64,000 nt of DNA. Source: Arctopsyche grandis. Lineage: Eukaryota; Arthropoda; Insecta; Trichoptera; Hydropsychidae. The translations under genes were made by a program, and so were the position numbers. The notes beneath the pieces were generated by a model. It saw nothing but the letters and a program-made list of their open reading frames with translations. It was not told the DNA's origin and did no database searches. The stretch spans positions 17,570,501 to 17,634,500 of the forward strand of contig NC_135362.1 in the NCBI RefSeq assembly GCF_051622035.1. The letters are read 5' to 3'. Shown piece after piece: positions 12,843 through 25,050 of this stretch (position 1 is the first letter of the stretch; each line of letters begins with the position of its first letter).

Positions 12843-13492
12843 TAGGGCATGCATTACCGGTTTTCGGTAAGCCGGTTCACTGGTAATTATGTCTAAATTC
12901 CATTACCGAATAACTGGTAAATATTTTTGGAATTCCCAGTAATTTCGGTAAATAAAAAAAATCTTGTTAATAATATAATATTTTTGAACAATTGTATTAT
13001 ATGATGATATTGAAGCAGAATAATGTACGAACTGTTGAATTAGAATACTTTACTGAGCAATGAATTCTAAATAGCATTCATTTCATTTTTAAAAGAGAAA
13101 ATAATTATATTGTCAGATGTCCTACGATATTTATTTAATCCAAGCAACGCCAAGCAATCTAGCGCCAATGCAATAAAGTATAGATCCCAGTCTAAATGAT
13201 GATACATTACATATATTACATAGGTTTTTAAGGACTTATTTTGATTCCTCTTCGAAGAGAGTACTATACAAATAATTTGCGCAAAATAAATGTTTTGTTG
13301 TTTGTATCAATTTTTTTATTTAATTATTCGTGTAAATAATAAATGATGTTATGTAATTTAAAATGAATGCTTTACTAGGATATTTTTATATCAAAATATA
13401 ATGCCATAATATTAACATTTTGATACTTAAAAAATTCTCGGTAAATCACCGGTAAACCGGTATAGCCATTTTCCGGTAATTTTCATGCCCTA
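12843..13492. mobile_element. hAT-type MITE, 650 bp
   Basis: Terminal inverted repeats start TAGGGCATG-C-ATTACCGG on the left and end CCGGTAATTTTCATGCCCTA on the right. An exact 8-bp duplication ATGTACAT flanks it at 12835-12842 and 13493-13500. TAGGGCATG-like ends with 8-bp duplications are typical of hAT transposons. The interior has no transposase frame, so it is non-autonomous. The duplicated octamer is also a common microsatellite word here, which weakens that evidence slightly. Confidence 0.85.
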
Positions 13493-13591
13493 ATGTACAT
13501 ACATACATATGCATGTATATACATATGTAGTTGTTGCAAGACTTACTGAAATATATCATTTTTATCGTGACAAAAGTTCAGAGTAGAGCAC

Positions 13592-13983
13592 ACAAACATC
13601 ATCATCATCATCATCATTCGCAGCCGTCCTCCATCCACTGCCAGATGACGGCCTATTCAACACGCTTTTATTCATCTGTCGCCTGAACAACACTCCTCTA
13701 CCTAACCCTATACATTTTCTGTACTTAATCTTACCATATTTTTCCTTGCACCACTTTACACTCTCTTGAGTACCTTTTGAAGCACTTCTATCCACTCATC
13801 CATGTTTCGACTTCTATTCTTCTAACCACATGACCCGCCCATCGCTATTTCAATCTCATCACTAATTACGCTATTTTGTACATATGTATATCAGCTTCAT
13901 TAGCCATACCTCTCATCCATGTGTTTCTGCCTCTCTTCTTATTCTTCCTTCTCGTTTTCCTCACTTTTCCTGGTTCTGATCTA
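13592..13983 (-). mobile_element. RTE-family LINE, 3'-end fragment
   Basis: It begins on the plus strand with (CAT)n at about 13598-13618, the complement of an (ATG)n tail. CCATCCACTGCC and CCACATGACCCGCCCATCGC follow. The minus-strand frame reads RPSSGSGWRTAAN and then poly-Asp through the tail, matching the copy at 43606. The fragment is 5'-truncated and frameshifted. Confidence 0.8.
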
Positions 13984-14250
13984 AGCTGAAAACAACGTTT
14001 ATGAACGATCCCGTCAGTTCTTTAATTAGATCTGACCATATTGTGGGAGACCGTCCTCTCGCTCGCTTTCCCTCTAGTTTTCCGGTAACTACCAACTTTT
14101 CTAGACTCTATACATCGTTTCTGGCAATATGGTCAAAGCAGGAAAGAATCTTTTTTCTACGTATTATAGAGAGCCTCTCTGAAACTGCTAGCTCTTTGAA
14201 AACGAAGACATCTGTGCAGCATCAACATCGTTATACTGAGCATACTTAAA
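13984..14250 (-). mobile_element. Second LINE family, C-terminal fragment
   Basis: The minus-strand translation, with one stop, contains FKELAVSERLSIIRRKKILS, then HIARN, then SLEKLVVTGKLEGKRARGRS and PTIWSDLIKEL. This is the conserved C-terminal stretch of insect non-LTR elements (a FGHIAR...GRSP...W order). Related pieces lie at 45495 and 50185. It abuts the RTE fragment on its left. Confidence 0.75.
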
Positions 14251-15480
14251 TATACTTAAACTTTATGCAATATTAATTCCGATGAGTACATATGAGGGCC
14301 TCTCTCGGTCAGAGTGAAACTTCCGAGTTAAAAGCAAAACGGGGTCAAAATTTTCAATAAATACAATAGTTGAAATAAATTTTAAGATACGTACGGCAAT
14401 AAAGTCCAATTTCTCGGTATCCACGGACACACAAGAAACTGTATAACGACCGGCGACCGGCGGCCGGCCCCACCGTGCCACCCCCGCCCCGTCCGGGACC
14501 CCTGCGGTGGATCTGGGGGAGGTAAGAGGGGGCCGAGGGAGAAATGAGGAGATGGGGGCGTTGGGGAGCCCCCGATGCGGAGCGTCCGCCCCCGCGCGAC
14601 CCTAACTATCTCATTTTTCTTTCATAATGGTTTGGTTAGTTTACGTTCGGTGTCGTATGGCTTTCTTCGTCTCGAGGCAGGATATGTTTTTCCGGCGCGC
14701 ACATGTACAATAATAACGGACAGAGTACCTCGTCCTATTTGCATGCGGGTCGGACGGACGCACAAAAAATATGTGTTGAAAACCTATCCATAAACGCTAG
14801 AAGAAAAGGGGTGTACCATTACGCTCATTTTCTCACCTAGATATTTATTCATTTATTACATATTTACATATACATATGTCCATACATACACACAAAAATA
14901 TGTATATAATATTAGTAGTCAACTGTAAGCTTTAATCAAATATATATAAATGTAAACTCGATTCAAGTGTTGTTTTTTTTTTCAAAAATATAATTAAATT
15001 TCATAACCATGCGTATGAAATATGTTTCGTAAAATGATAAAATAATATATATATATATACATTCTGTTTCAATACGATTTTTTCGGTATTGCAATTACTA
15101 ACCACCTTCCTATAAGTAAGCTCTTTTTATGAAACTAGCGGACTTATCCGTTTCAAATATTTGTACTATTTGCTATCTAGTGAAGTTGTTTTGAGAAAGG
15201 TTTTGATATCCGATGGTTTCTTGTTTGCTCTTAAAGAAAGATGAAAAGAAAAATTGGATTATGATTTTAGTTGGTGCGTTTGAAAGCAGCGACGCCCTAG
15301 ACTATGTGCAAAAAAACCGTCCTTTCTATAAATTGTAAATTTATTCTGGGACATAAATATCTTATAATAAATTAATATTTTAATAAAATTAATTATGATG
15401 TACACCCCTACATCATAATAAGTTAAGAATTGGCGAACCATTTTTAATGAAAAATTATTTATAATAAAATATAAACGAAA
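14251..15480. other. Island at 14270-14820, then A+T-rich spacer
   Basis: The first 550 bp are G+C-rich (GGCCGGCCCC near 14460), without a believable open frame. The remainder is A+T-rich. Candidate regulatory DNA followed by neutral spacer. Confidence 0.4.
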
Positions 15481-15489
15481 TAAAATAAT

Positions 15490-15580
15490 TTTTTTTCTTT
15501 GATTTGCCGCCCCTCCAAATTTTCCGCCCTTGAGCACCGACTTACCTGCCAGTTTGCAAAGGACGTCCCCGTTTGGAAGT
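15490..15580. repeat. Fragment resembling a dispersed insect repeat
   Basis: The phrase GCCGCCCCTCCAAATTTTCC followed by GCCCTTGAGCACCGACTTACC resembles a widespread insect dispersed repeat, recalled from experience rather than checked. No terminal repeats or duplications could be assigned. Confidence 0.3.
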
Positions 15581-18228
15581 GCCAATTTTGTACAAAATCA
15601 CCCATGTTAGATAAAAACAGTAGACTAAAAAATTATTGTAATATCGTTAAATTAAATCATTTTAAGTTTAAACCAATTATTATTGCATTAACCACTTCAA
15701 TAAAATGGATGCATGTAAATTTTATTTGTAGGTTTCTAAGCACTGTTAAAAATATTGAAAAATAAAATCTGAATGTATAACTACATACTGAGAAATATCT
15801 TCTATTATTATTTGAAATGATGAAATTAAAATCTGTACTAAAACATTGAGGTAACATCAACAGTCAATAATAAAAATAAATAATGCATAATGCGTTTAGA
15901 ATACTATATGTACTACTACATCCATATGTATACATATGTACATATATTGAAATTATTTTATCGTTGAAAAAAATTCAGTTGCGTCGTAACTTACGAGTAC
16001 GTATAGAAAAGCGTATGTTTTCGAATGTTATAACAGCAGCGTCGAATTACCATGTCTGCCGTGGGTCAGAGACGAATAAGTAGGGGGGGTACTTACGTGG
16101 GAGGTCGTAGACATAGATAGGCTATAAAAAATAATATATTTGAATATTTTGGTAATATTAGAATATCCCTTTTCTATCCGGAAACAGTTTGAGTTTTTCC
16201 CATTTTTTTTTGTTCCTTTTCCCTCCAATATTCAACGTGAACGCGCACGCGGCCCCCCCGTCAGTCCGTCCCTTATGTTTTTGTTTCCCGGCCTACTTTG
16301 CCGTGAATATGGACACAATTCGGGAAAATTTCCCCAGCCGCACAAATACCAAATCGTGATATATATTTCATACAATATTATAAATATGATACTAGAATTT
16401 TTTATTTTTCAAATTATTTAAAGTTAAGTTTTCTACGCCAAAATAACACAAAGACTTTGTTGATTTTGATTGTATATATGGCGATTTTAAAATAAATTAA
16501 TGATTAATATAAAACAATTATAAAACAAAAAAAATCAATTCCATGAATTTATAAAATAGTCATCGATTTTGAGTAGTCATATAGGGATAATAGTGTAATA
16601 ATATTAAAAATAGATGTGTGTATAAATGTATTTATTATACATGAACATCAGAATACATTCATATGTATGTACATACATAGATTCAAATATTTGCCTGAAT
16701 TAAATAAAAAAAGCCCTAAAATATTGAAAATATGATACGTCAAACATCAAATTTACTGCATACATATATGTATATGTAATACATATCTACGAACACGGTC
16801 ATATTTTAAATAAGATTTGATTATGAAAATTTTGAATATTATTTGACAGCGCATCATCAACACCCAGAAATTTTCTATTAGTAATTACTAAAAGTATGCT
16901 TTTGGTATCCACTGTGCATTTAAATCATGTAAAAATGAATCATTTTCGTAGCATACGGATGTTATTTATTTGATAATCACTCAGCGGTACCTCGATTGAT
17001 GTTTGCCTCGAGTTTTCGAGATTTTTCCGCTCACTTGAACAGAAATGAAAGTCGCCCGAACAAAAATATGAAAATTTAGTAGGAAATATACACACGCAAT
17101 AGTAGCATATTTTTTTACGAGCATGCCGAACGAATGGGAAAAACTCAACTATCTCGTTATTATGTGATTCTTAGACAAGGGGTGGTTTTGCCGAACCAAC
17201 CCCTGATACTTCTGATACCGCTCTTCCGCCACCCACGCCCAACCCATGAATACATCATGTATTGGGCTAATGTTGTTTTTTTATATATTTTTTTCAGCGT
17301 TTTTATTTTCGAATGGGAAATTTTGCGATGCGCGTATGCTATGTATGTATATGCTTAGATATTTTTTGCTTCGGCCGTAAAAGCGGCGGTACAGTCAGAT
17401 TACTGTATGAAAGCTGACAAGAGGAAAATAAGAAGTGGAGAGATAACAAATAAAGTAAATGGAAGCATCAACATGGAAACGGATATAATATAACCATCAG
17501 GGTGGAGCTTTTAAGCGCTCTCGCACTCCGCGCTGTACGACCTGGTCTGAGCTTTCTCTCGTGAATTTCAACAATGAACTAGATTCGCAGAAGACCACTC
17601 AGATTATGCTTTCTCATAAGGATATCTCACTTTTTTTTAAATTCACCGCGTATATATTATATTATGTAGTACGTGTAAGCTTATGACGTAAATAGGCAAC
17701 ACGACCTTGTTGAATATAATAACGAAAATATGACATTTATAACAATACGATATATGTACATATGTATGTACATATGTGATCAATAATATATTATATTTTA
17801 ACCAACGTTTCATAACTAAATACTTAAATTAACTACGTTTTCAAGGAAACCTTGAAATTATTGTAGCACTCTAACCAACTGCGAAAGCTTCCAGTTGCTT
17901 AAAGCTTCCATCTCTAAGACTAAATCGGCTAAAGAGATTTAATTAAAAAGCTAACACAAGTTTTCGGTTCATTAGAGTTTATGCATACATACATATGTAC
18001 ATATGTTTGTATGTATGTATATAATATTTGGAGTTATCTAAAAACATTATGACAGAACTTATTACAAAAACGATTTTTTTTTTAAATCCAATATTCTTAA
18101 TCAATATATCAACTAATGACATTTTTAACAACATAGACTAACTAAGTATTATAAATTTATTTGTGAAATATAATACACAAAAGTTGTGCGGGACTACCAA
18201 ACATGATAAGAGAATATGTTGATAATAA
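15581..18228. other. A+T-rich DNA with islands at 16030-16340 and 16970-17640
   Basis: Two low-repeat, more G+C-rich islands separated by A+T-rich DNA with ACATATGT runs. No coding frame, RNA gene or transposon end was identified. The longest open frame (93 codons at 16140) is Phe/Ile-rich and unsupported. Confidence 0.4.
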
Positions 18229-18230
18229 TA

Positions 18231-18441
18231 TGAGCCGTTATATTTGAAAGTGGTAGAAGTCTAATTTTCAGTCCCAAAAACACTATTTATGTTTGAATTA
18301 ATTCACAAAGTGTTATCACTTATTTTAATTCAATATGTCCAGAATCTCAGAAAAGCAGAATAAACGCATTACAGGCCACTAATGTTTTGCGAAATAAATG
18401 AAGAATAGTAGACTAATGCCACTTTAAAATATAACGGCTCA
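18231..18441 (+). mobile_element. TA-flanked MITE, family A (best copy)
   Basis: The left end TGAGCCGTTATATTTGAAAG is matched by the right end TTAAAATATAACGGCTCA, and TA flanks it on both sides (18229-18230, 18442-18443). The core CAGAATCTCAGAAAAGCAGA is shared with the other copies. TA duplication is the Tc1/mariner habit, but no transposase is present, so superfamily assignment is tentative. At 211 bp it is the shortest copy. Confidence 0.85.
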
Positions 18442-18539
18442 TATAGCGATGAGCTAAGTTACTGTTAATTTAATCACCAATCGATATTAATTATCAAATA
18501 ATCGAAATAACTCACGTTTAAATGCAAATCACAAAATGT

Positions 18540-19440
18540 TGTTTGTTTATTTATGGTAATTCACAATCGAATCGACTTCCTTATAAGCACATTTGGCACT
18601 TCACTACCACTTGGTGTCGCGATGACGACTTACGATAAATAATTGAACCGAGGACCAGGCGGGTCGTCTCGACCCCACCAGCTCCTATTGATGAGGTTCG
18701 AAAAAAATCTACACACAAAAGAAGGTCTTTTTTGTATTTGGAGGTAAGCAGCCGCGCCGCAGGTAAGCGCAGGTAAAAGTTCAGAAGTTTGTTTTAAATA
18801 TAGGGCTTTGCACCACTGTCGACTATTGTGAGAGACTGTTTTAAATTGAAACGCAAAAATAACAAACACCATATACCATTTCCATTTTGATGTATGAACT
18901 TTTAATTTTAAATAAAATAGCGCAATTTATATATTATGCAGTAAACAGTTCAGTGAATGGAGTTAGAATTACACTGAAGTGAGAAAAAAAAACATACTAT
19001 TCCAACAAACTCAAAGGCACTTTGTAATTCTTTTGAAGACTTGTTGCTTCAGTTAACACAGCCTAATTAGAACTCGATTCTTCTTGAGCGGCGGCCCAGC
19101 AACAGGTCTTTCAAATTAAATTGTGGAAACTTGACGACTTAATAAAATAAAAAAAAAACCATCGACGTTCTTCGAACTCCACAATTTGTGCAATCGATAT
19201 ATTATATTTTTGCACAAACTGATTTCTCTAGCTGTGTTCCCCGATTTAAAATTACGGCCGCCCTAGTGCGTTATTTAACCTTTTCGCTACCTGGAATGGC
19301 AAAAAGTGATTGTTGCCTTTTGCGACATTATAATAAATTATACATTTGGCGAAACCCTTCCGTCATTGTTCCGCGTGCGCGACCGAGAATCGCAAATTTG
19401 AACGAGACCGGTTCCTATCGATAAAATTTAACTTTGTACA
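18540..19440. promoter_or_regulatory. G+C-richer islands, candidate regulatory DNA
   Basis: Low-repeat sequence standing above the A+T-rich background, with short open frames only. Nothing in it matches a transposon. Function is inferred from composition. Confidence 0.25.
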
Positions 19441-19539
19441 AACCGTTCGACCAATGATATAATATCACTATCAACTTAAAATACAACACGTCGACAATTT
19501 AATTAAAGATTAAAATGAACCACAAACATTTCATAAATG

Positions 19540-20690
19540 AATATGGTCGTCACATCAAATAAAGGTTCCGACCGTGTTTTCGGCTTTGATTATGCGACAT
19601 AATGAAAAACATATAATTATGACACTCAATCTTTGCACGGAAACTTTTGAAAGGGTTTCCAAAGGCACAAAGGATAGGAACAGGGACGTTTTTCTTTGAC
19701 GGACAGACCCTCGGCCCCTGTCGCTCAAACATCCAGACTCCCTTTGACAAATTGTGACACGGAAAACGGTCCACATTTGTCGGGGAGACCGTTCTGCTTG
19801 TTCGTACCATTCTTCTCCACCGACAGGTTAACTCGCTTAACCCGAAAACGCATTGAGAATCTCACAATCAAAAATGAAAATAATAATAATAAAAAAAAAC
19901 ATATTATATGTCGTCCGACCAAACAACAATCAACTCTCATTACGTATACAGAAAGAGAATTAAATTACATGGAAAAATAAATTAATTTAATTTTGACGTG
20001 CGCCAAAAAGTTTCGTTTGATAATGGGGTGTGGAAAATGTCAGGATTTCATAAAAGATTATCAGCGGACCTGATCGTGTTAACAAGTGAGGTTCAAACGG
20101 TACTCAAAGATAAGAATCTGGTGTCCCACAAACCGTGAAATTGTCCCGAGTGGGTTATTGCCCACTTTGTGCAAAACTCTCCTCTTTTTATGTGCGCAAT
20201 ATTTGCATATCACTTTTCAACTACGCTTGAAATTTTTACACTACAAACCAATGTAGATAAATTTTCGACTTATGTACATTGAGCATTGAGCATATTCGTT
20301 TTTAACCAGTTTCGCTTGCATTCATTTCGCGATGCAAAAGAATTAATAAAAAAATAGATGCATTTTATAAATGCAACCGCTCTTCCATTTTTCTACCTGG
20401 GATCCTTTTTGCGGAGGACCTAACGCCGATAATGCACTTCACTCTATTGAATATTCAGACCGTAAGGGTTGAAATTTCATCCCCTGCGCGCCCGCAGAAG
20501 GGGAATCTATTTGCCTAATTCCGAATTTGAATTTGAATCGTGCGACAACAAAAAAAGGTCTATCGTTTGGGTATCGGACCTTCGTCAATTTTTAGCATCT
20601 GCTAATTTCGCGAATTCGCTTTACATACATATTATACAAAGGTGCAACTGTCGAATGCAACATTGCCGCACGTGCAACTAAACTCATAAT
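19540..20690. promoter_or_regulatory. G+C-richer island, candidate regulatory DNA
   Basis: About 1.1 kb of low-repeat DNA. Short frames on both strands overlap and show no domain. A gene on either strand cannot be excluded, but nothing supports one. Confidence 0.25.
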
Positions 20691-20919
20691 AAATTTTGAA
20701 CTCGACTATGACTCAGTTATACGAGCCAATGAATACTTGTAAATTCGATCATTCCAAAATGAATTTATATAGACAGATTTACTGAAGGTATAATATATTT
20801 GATAAAAATATAATATATTTTATGATAAACTTCAGTCTATTGAACAACTGCTAGGAACGCTTACGGGGCAAAATCTCTTTATTATATTTTCTAGCTACAA
20901 GATTCGTGTCACAACAATG

Positions 20920-21540
20920 ATGATAGATGTTTCAATTCGCCAACAGTGTACGTAAGATCAATCAAATCGAATCATGGATAAGTCTTCCGTGTTCCCTTTG
21001 TGTCTTGATTACTTTGCACGTTTGCGGCCACAAGGAAAAAATCGTAGAGTCATCCGTTTACGGATCCTCGTCTACGACTAATACATCTTCGTCTCCAAGA
21101 TACACTCAATCCCCTTACCCTCCTACACCATCCCGTCCATATTATACACAGAGGGATGTTCTATTTTGATGGACGCGTCATTGGTCTCTATATTATATTA
21201 TACCCATCGAGAAGCTCCCTCTCCTTCTAACCAATAAAGGCTGCGTAATAAATTCGCGTGAGATTTTGATAAATTTTCACATAGGAAAAACTCTCGCGAC
21301 CATTATCGTGTTCGCTTTTCATCGAAACTGAAAAAGGTTTGAAATTTGGTCGAATGAGCTTCGAATCCGACGTGAATAGTCGACAATCTCATACGTTGAA
21401 CCAAAGTCCTCACCGCTGGTTTATAAATGCATATTACCTCGCCGGATAACGTTTGCCGGATTCATATCTCGTAGAAATGGCCGGTTCTGCGTGACGTATC
21501 AGTATGTAACTTCAAAAGATATTGCAAATGAATTTATAAA
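20920..21540. promoter_or_regulatory. G+C-richer island
   Basis: Low-repeat sequence. The open frame at 20927-21169 (80 codons) is Ser/Thr/Pro-rich at its end and has no recognisable domain. Candidate regulatory DNA. Confidence 0.25.
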
Positions 21541-21869
21541 CATCATGTCCGATATACTCCAAATTACAAAATATATTTTAAGTTCTTATTAATATCAAGT
21601 CAACGAATGAATTGACATATTTTTTTATGATTTCATATGAAATTCACAATATATATTATATTTAAACTCACTGCATATTGCATTTGACAAATTTTAATAA
21701 GGATTTTTATATAAATTCAATAATTTGAATATACTATTTGTATATGTACATATTTGAAAGTGATCACACATCAAACGTCCACAAAAACATTTTCCAATTC
21801 GTTGCAGCGAATAAATAAAATAATAATTTTGAATAATATTATTTTTAAGATTTTTCCCTTCAAAATTAT

Positions 21870-22520
21870 CCCGGAGCATGGTAGCGAGCAGCGAAAAAGC
21901 AAAGAAACCGCACAAAGAGAATAATAAGAGTATAACGTACGACATTACGAAATTGTACTTCAAACGGCTTTTGCGAATTGAAATAAAATTGAAAAGCAAA
22001 GTTTCGCCGTTGCAAGATTATTACGTCGTCCTGTCCGAGCACACAACAAAGCAAATATTCACAAAGTTTTCGCGAACACACATAAAAAAGCTCACATTCC
22101 CACGGAACGCGAAAGGTCAAAAAATATAGCGCGCGAAACTCGCCGATGCGGAAAAATGTAACAAAACACCGTAACAAGTCATCCCATGGCAATTTCCAAA
22201 TTTATGGCATATCCCATTTTTTTATTACTTTTTTTTTAGATACCAACTGTTTGTATATCACATTATTAATGCGCGTAAATAGGTAACCCTATCGATTACA
22301 AAATTTGCGCAATTTTTCTCTCACCTCTCGACGACCTTTTTGACCCCTTCCACCAAAATATTACGAAATCCATTAGCTTTTTCGCAAACTTGTATAGTGA
22401 ATGCGTTTTTTTACCCCAAAACACATATTTTTTAACCCGAAAAATGGGATCAGTTCACCTTTTTCCAGGGGTGAAATCTATTGTTGCGCTCTTCAGAATT
22501 ATGTCCACATTACATGGGAA
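21870..22520. promoter_or_regulatory. G+C-richer island
   Basis: Low-repeat sequence between A+T-rich blocks (21541-21869 and 22521-22960 hold nothing recognised). A Lys-rich open frame at 21878-22129 and a rival minus-strand frame cover the same bases. Neither is supported. Confidence 0.25.
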
Positions 22521-23029
22521 TTATTGCGCGATTACAGAAATGCTATCAATTTAATTTAAATCAGTATGTTGCTTTATTTACAATGTAAACTGTTGCTTTG
22601 TTTTTACATAAAATATAAAACATTAAATTAATTAATTAAATAAAAATATGTACTACAAATAAAATATATCTACATACATATGTATGTATCTATGTATGTA
22701 TGATAATATTTTAGTTATAAAACAATTTTTAAAATATCTTATTGATTTAATACATAAACCTATGGTTTTATATGAAAATAAAACATAGATACATACATAC
22801 ATATACATATTTCATTCATATAACTTCGAGTCATTTGTTGCTATTTAGTGCAAATTCAAAGCAAAAAAAAAAAGAGACGGGTAAATCTTTTGTTGAACGT
22901 TGCTGTTTTTTGAAGTGGTGTATTGACTTTTCAACCCTAAAATGCGATTGATGATTTTTATTTTTTTTTATTGCCGTTTCACTACAAAAGAGATCCAAAC
23001 TTTCACACAATAGAAAGATGCACTTTTAT

Positions 23030-23650
23030 TTACAACTGTCGCGGCATTTGTACCGAAAATCGAAATAAATTCAACGTCAAAGTACAAATGATTTGTACTT
23101 TTCTACTTTTATTATATATTGTGTATATATTACAGTTAATCTGTATTTCCCAGTGAAAGTATATTTTCAACTCAGTCGGTGAAAGCGTATCACACAAATG
23201 AGGACATGCTGTCAACTTGGATGCTAGATCATAACAGCATAATTTGTAGAAAGGACTGCTCAATTTACGAAAAACGGCATTGCATTCAGCAATCAAACGG
23301 TCTCCATATGAATCTGTATTTGGAAAAATTGCAAAAGTCAGTTTAACATCATCAAATTTGCCTTCAGATGTAATTAAACATTTATACACCGAAAAACTTT
23401 TGTTGGGGGTAGAAGAAGAGGATACAACAATTGATCGAAGTATCAGAAGTATGTAAATATAAAGTATTCGAAATAAGAATTCCCTAAAACGCCAGTGAAA
23501 GTATACTTTCACAGCTATGTAGTATGAAATCACTGTAACATATGTATGTACGTACATACATATATTGTACTTAATTTGTACACATATGGTGAAACCGTAT
23601 AACAAATATAAATTATATTGCATTACACATATAGATACGAGTATCGGCAT
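23030..23650 (-). CDS. Unidentified open frame with a coding-like core
   Basis: This is a 206-codon frame whose first third and last quarter are Ile/Tyr-rich, microsatellite-like translation. The middle, about residues 75-170 (roughly 23140-23425), has normal protein-like composition, with the phrases KCLITSEGKFDDVKL, YGDRLIAECNAVFRKL and CCYDLASKLTACPHLCDTL and six cysteines. I do not recognise the protein. On the minus strand a pyrimidine-rich stretch ending in AG precedes the core, so it could be an exon rather than a complete gene. The core is bracketed by near-identical copies of TGAAAGTATACTTTCACTGG (23491-23510 and 23149-23168, the second with one T/C change in the palindrome). A short similarity to repeat family R3 lies at the upstream bracket (CACTGGCGTTTTAGG, then CGAATAC). 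It may therefore be transposon coding sequence rather than a host exon. Confidence 0.25.
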   Translation of the reverse strand: MPILVSICVMQYNLYLLYGFTICVQIKYNICMYVHTYVTVISYYIAVKVYFHWRFREFLFRILYIYILLILRSIVVSSSSTPNKSFSVYKCLITSEGKFDDVKLTFAIFPNTDSYGDRLIAECNAVFRKLSSPFYKLCCYDLASKLTACPHLCDTLSPTELKIYFHWEIQINCNIYTIYNKSRKVQIICTLTLNLFRFSVQMPRQL

Positions 23651-25050
23651 GTAATGTTTTGTTTGAAAAAAAAATAAAGTAATTCAAATGATATTCAAAT
23701 TGAGTATGTATGAAATATTTCGTGCGTTGTAGACTTGTCGTACATGTGAGTTATTTGAATATTTCGTAAATATTGTTTACCCTCTCACAACAGACAAGAG
23801 TCAGCCAATCGTAAACGTACGTACATTAGTTCAGATGCTGAAAACCATTTCCGACGTATAAATAATTCTGCACAATTTCGTCGAAATATCGGGGTACTCG
23901 TCTCACGTACGAGCCGTTGTCTTCTTCGGCCAGTTTGAGCGTACCGGGATCGAAGTTGAAGGATGCTGTGGGTGAGGGTTTGTTTTCGGGGTTGAATACC
24001 CCTGGCCGAGAGGGTGTCGAGATCGGGCACTCAATCACACACGCGAGAACGACTTCCGACGGCCGCTCACTGGGCCGGAATAAAAAGGAAACTGCCCTTA
24101 TCGGCCCAGTGCTCGGCGCCTGATAACGGACATAGCCAGACGCCATTATTATATGTACACTGTATCTATAAATATATATTTATATATACATACATCTTTC
24201 TCAAATAGGTAAAAAAAACATGATACAGAGCGTGTGGCAATATTGAATTTAGTCTAAAGTGTTGTGAAAATAATTGATCTACATCTACATAGACTCTATG
24301 TTATAGAGTCAAGTTTATTCATAGTTACCAACTTAATTTAAAAATTAAATTTCAGAATTGCTAGAAAGTAGATATTACTTTCAGTCATGTCATATATACA
24401 TATGAATTTATATATAACTAAATCTATCAGTGATATTATACATACATACATACATACGCTACAAATATATTTACATTTTGCTAGAAATCCGAAAATATTG
24501 ACGCTTAAAATATTAGCTAAACAATTTGTAGGCCCCACAATCAGTCGCAGCATTGCGTCAAAGCTAAAAAATGTATGAAGTCTCGTAAATGACCGTAATA
24601 AATGATACTATTATTATTCCCAATGATTTTCAAAAAATAAATGCATAATACAATAGTAAAAACGGTGATATAAATTAATCTTTGTAAAACATCAACTCTG
24701 ATATTTTCATTTCCGAGAGAAACCTAAGCTTAGTGTATGTAGATATACATATGTATGTACCTTAAAACGTAGTAAATCCACTAAAAGCCCAGCTATTTTT
24801 TCATTAGATATTACGAAAAAATTTTACCTTTTGATCTACATAAATCTATTGACAGATGGAAAATTTCCAAGAAATTTATTTAACATGATACACACACCTC
24901 CATATTTATAAAATATTGAAAAAATCCTATTTCCTTTTCAACATTTTTCATTCGATGAGAATGACTTTTGGTTACATGTATTACACGGGCATTATACCCA
25001 TATGCGTGTAACATACACATGTATGTATGTTTCTTCCATATACGGTTTTT
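23651..25050. other. Island at 23780-24150 in A+T-rich DNA
   Basis: The island has overlapping frames on both strands (60-106 codons) without domains. The rest is A+T-rich with ATGTATGTAC runs and a small palindrome, GACTCTA-TGTTA-TAGAGTC, near 24292. No gene is supported. Confidence 0.4.
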
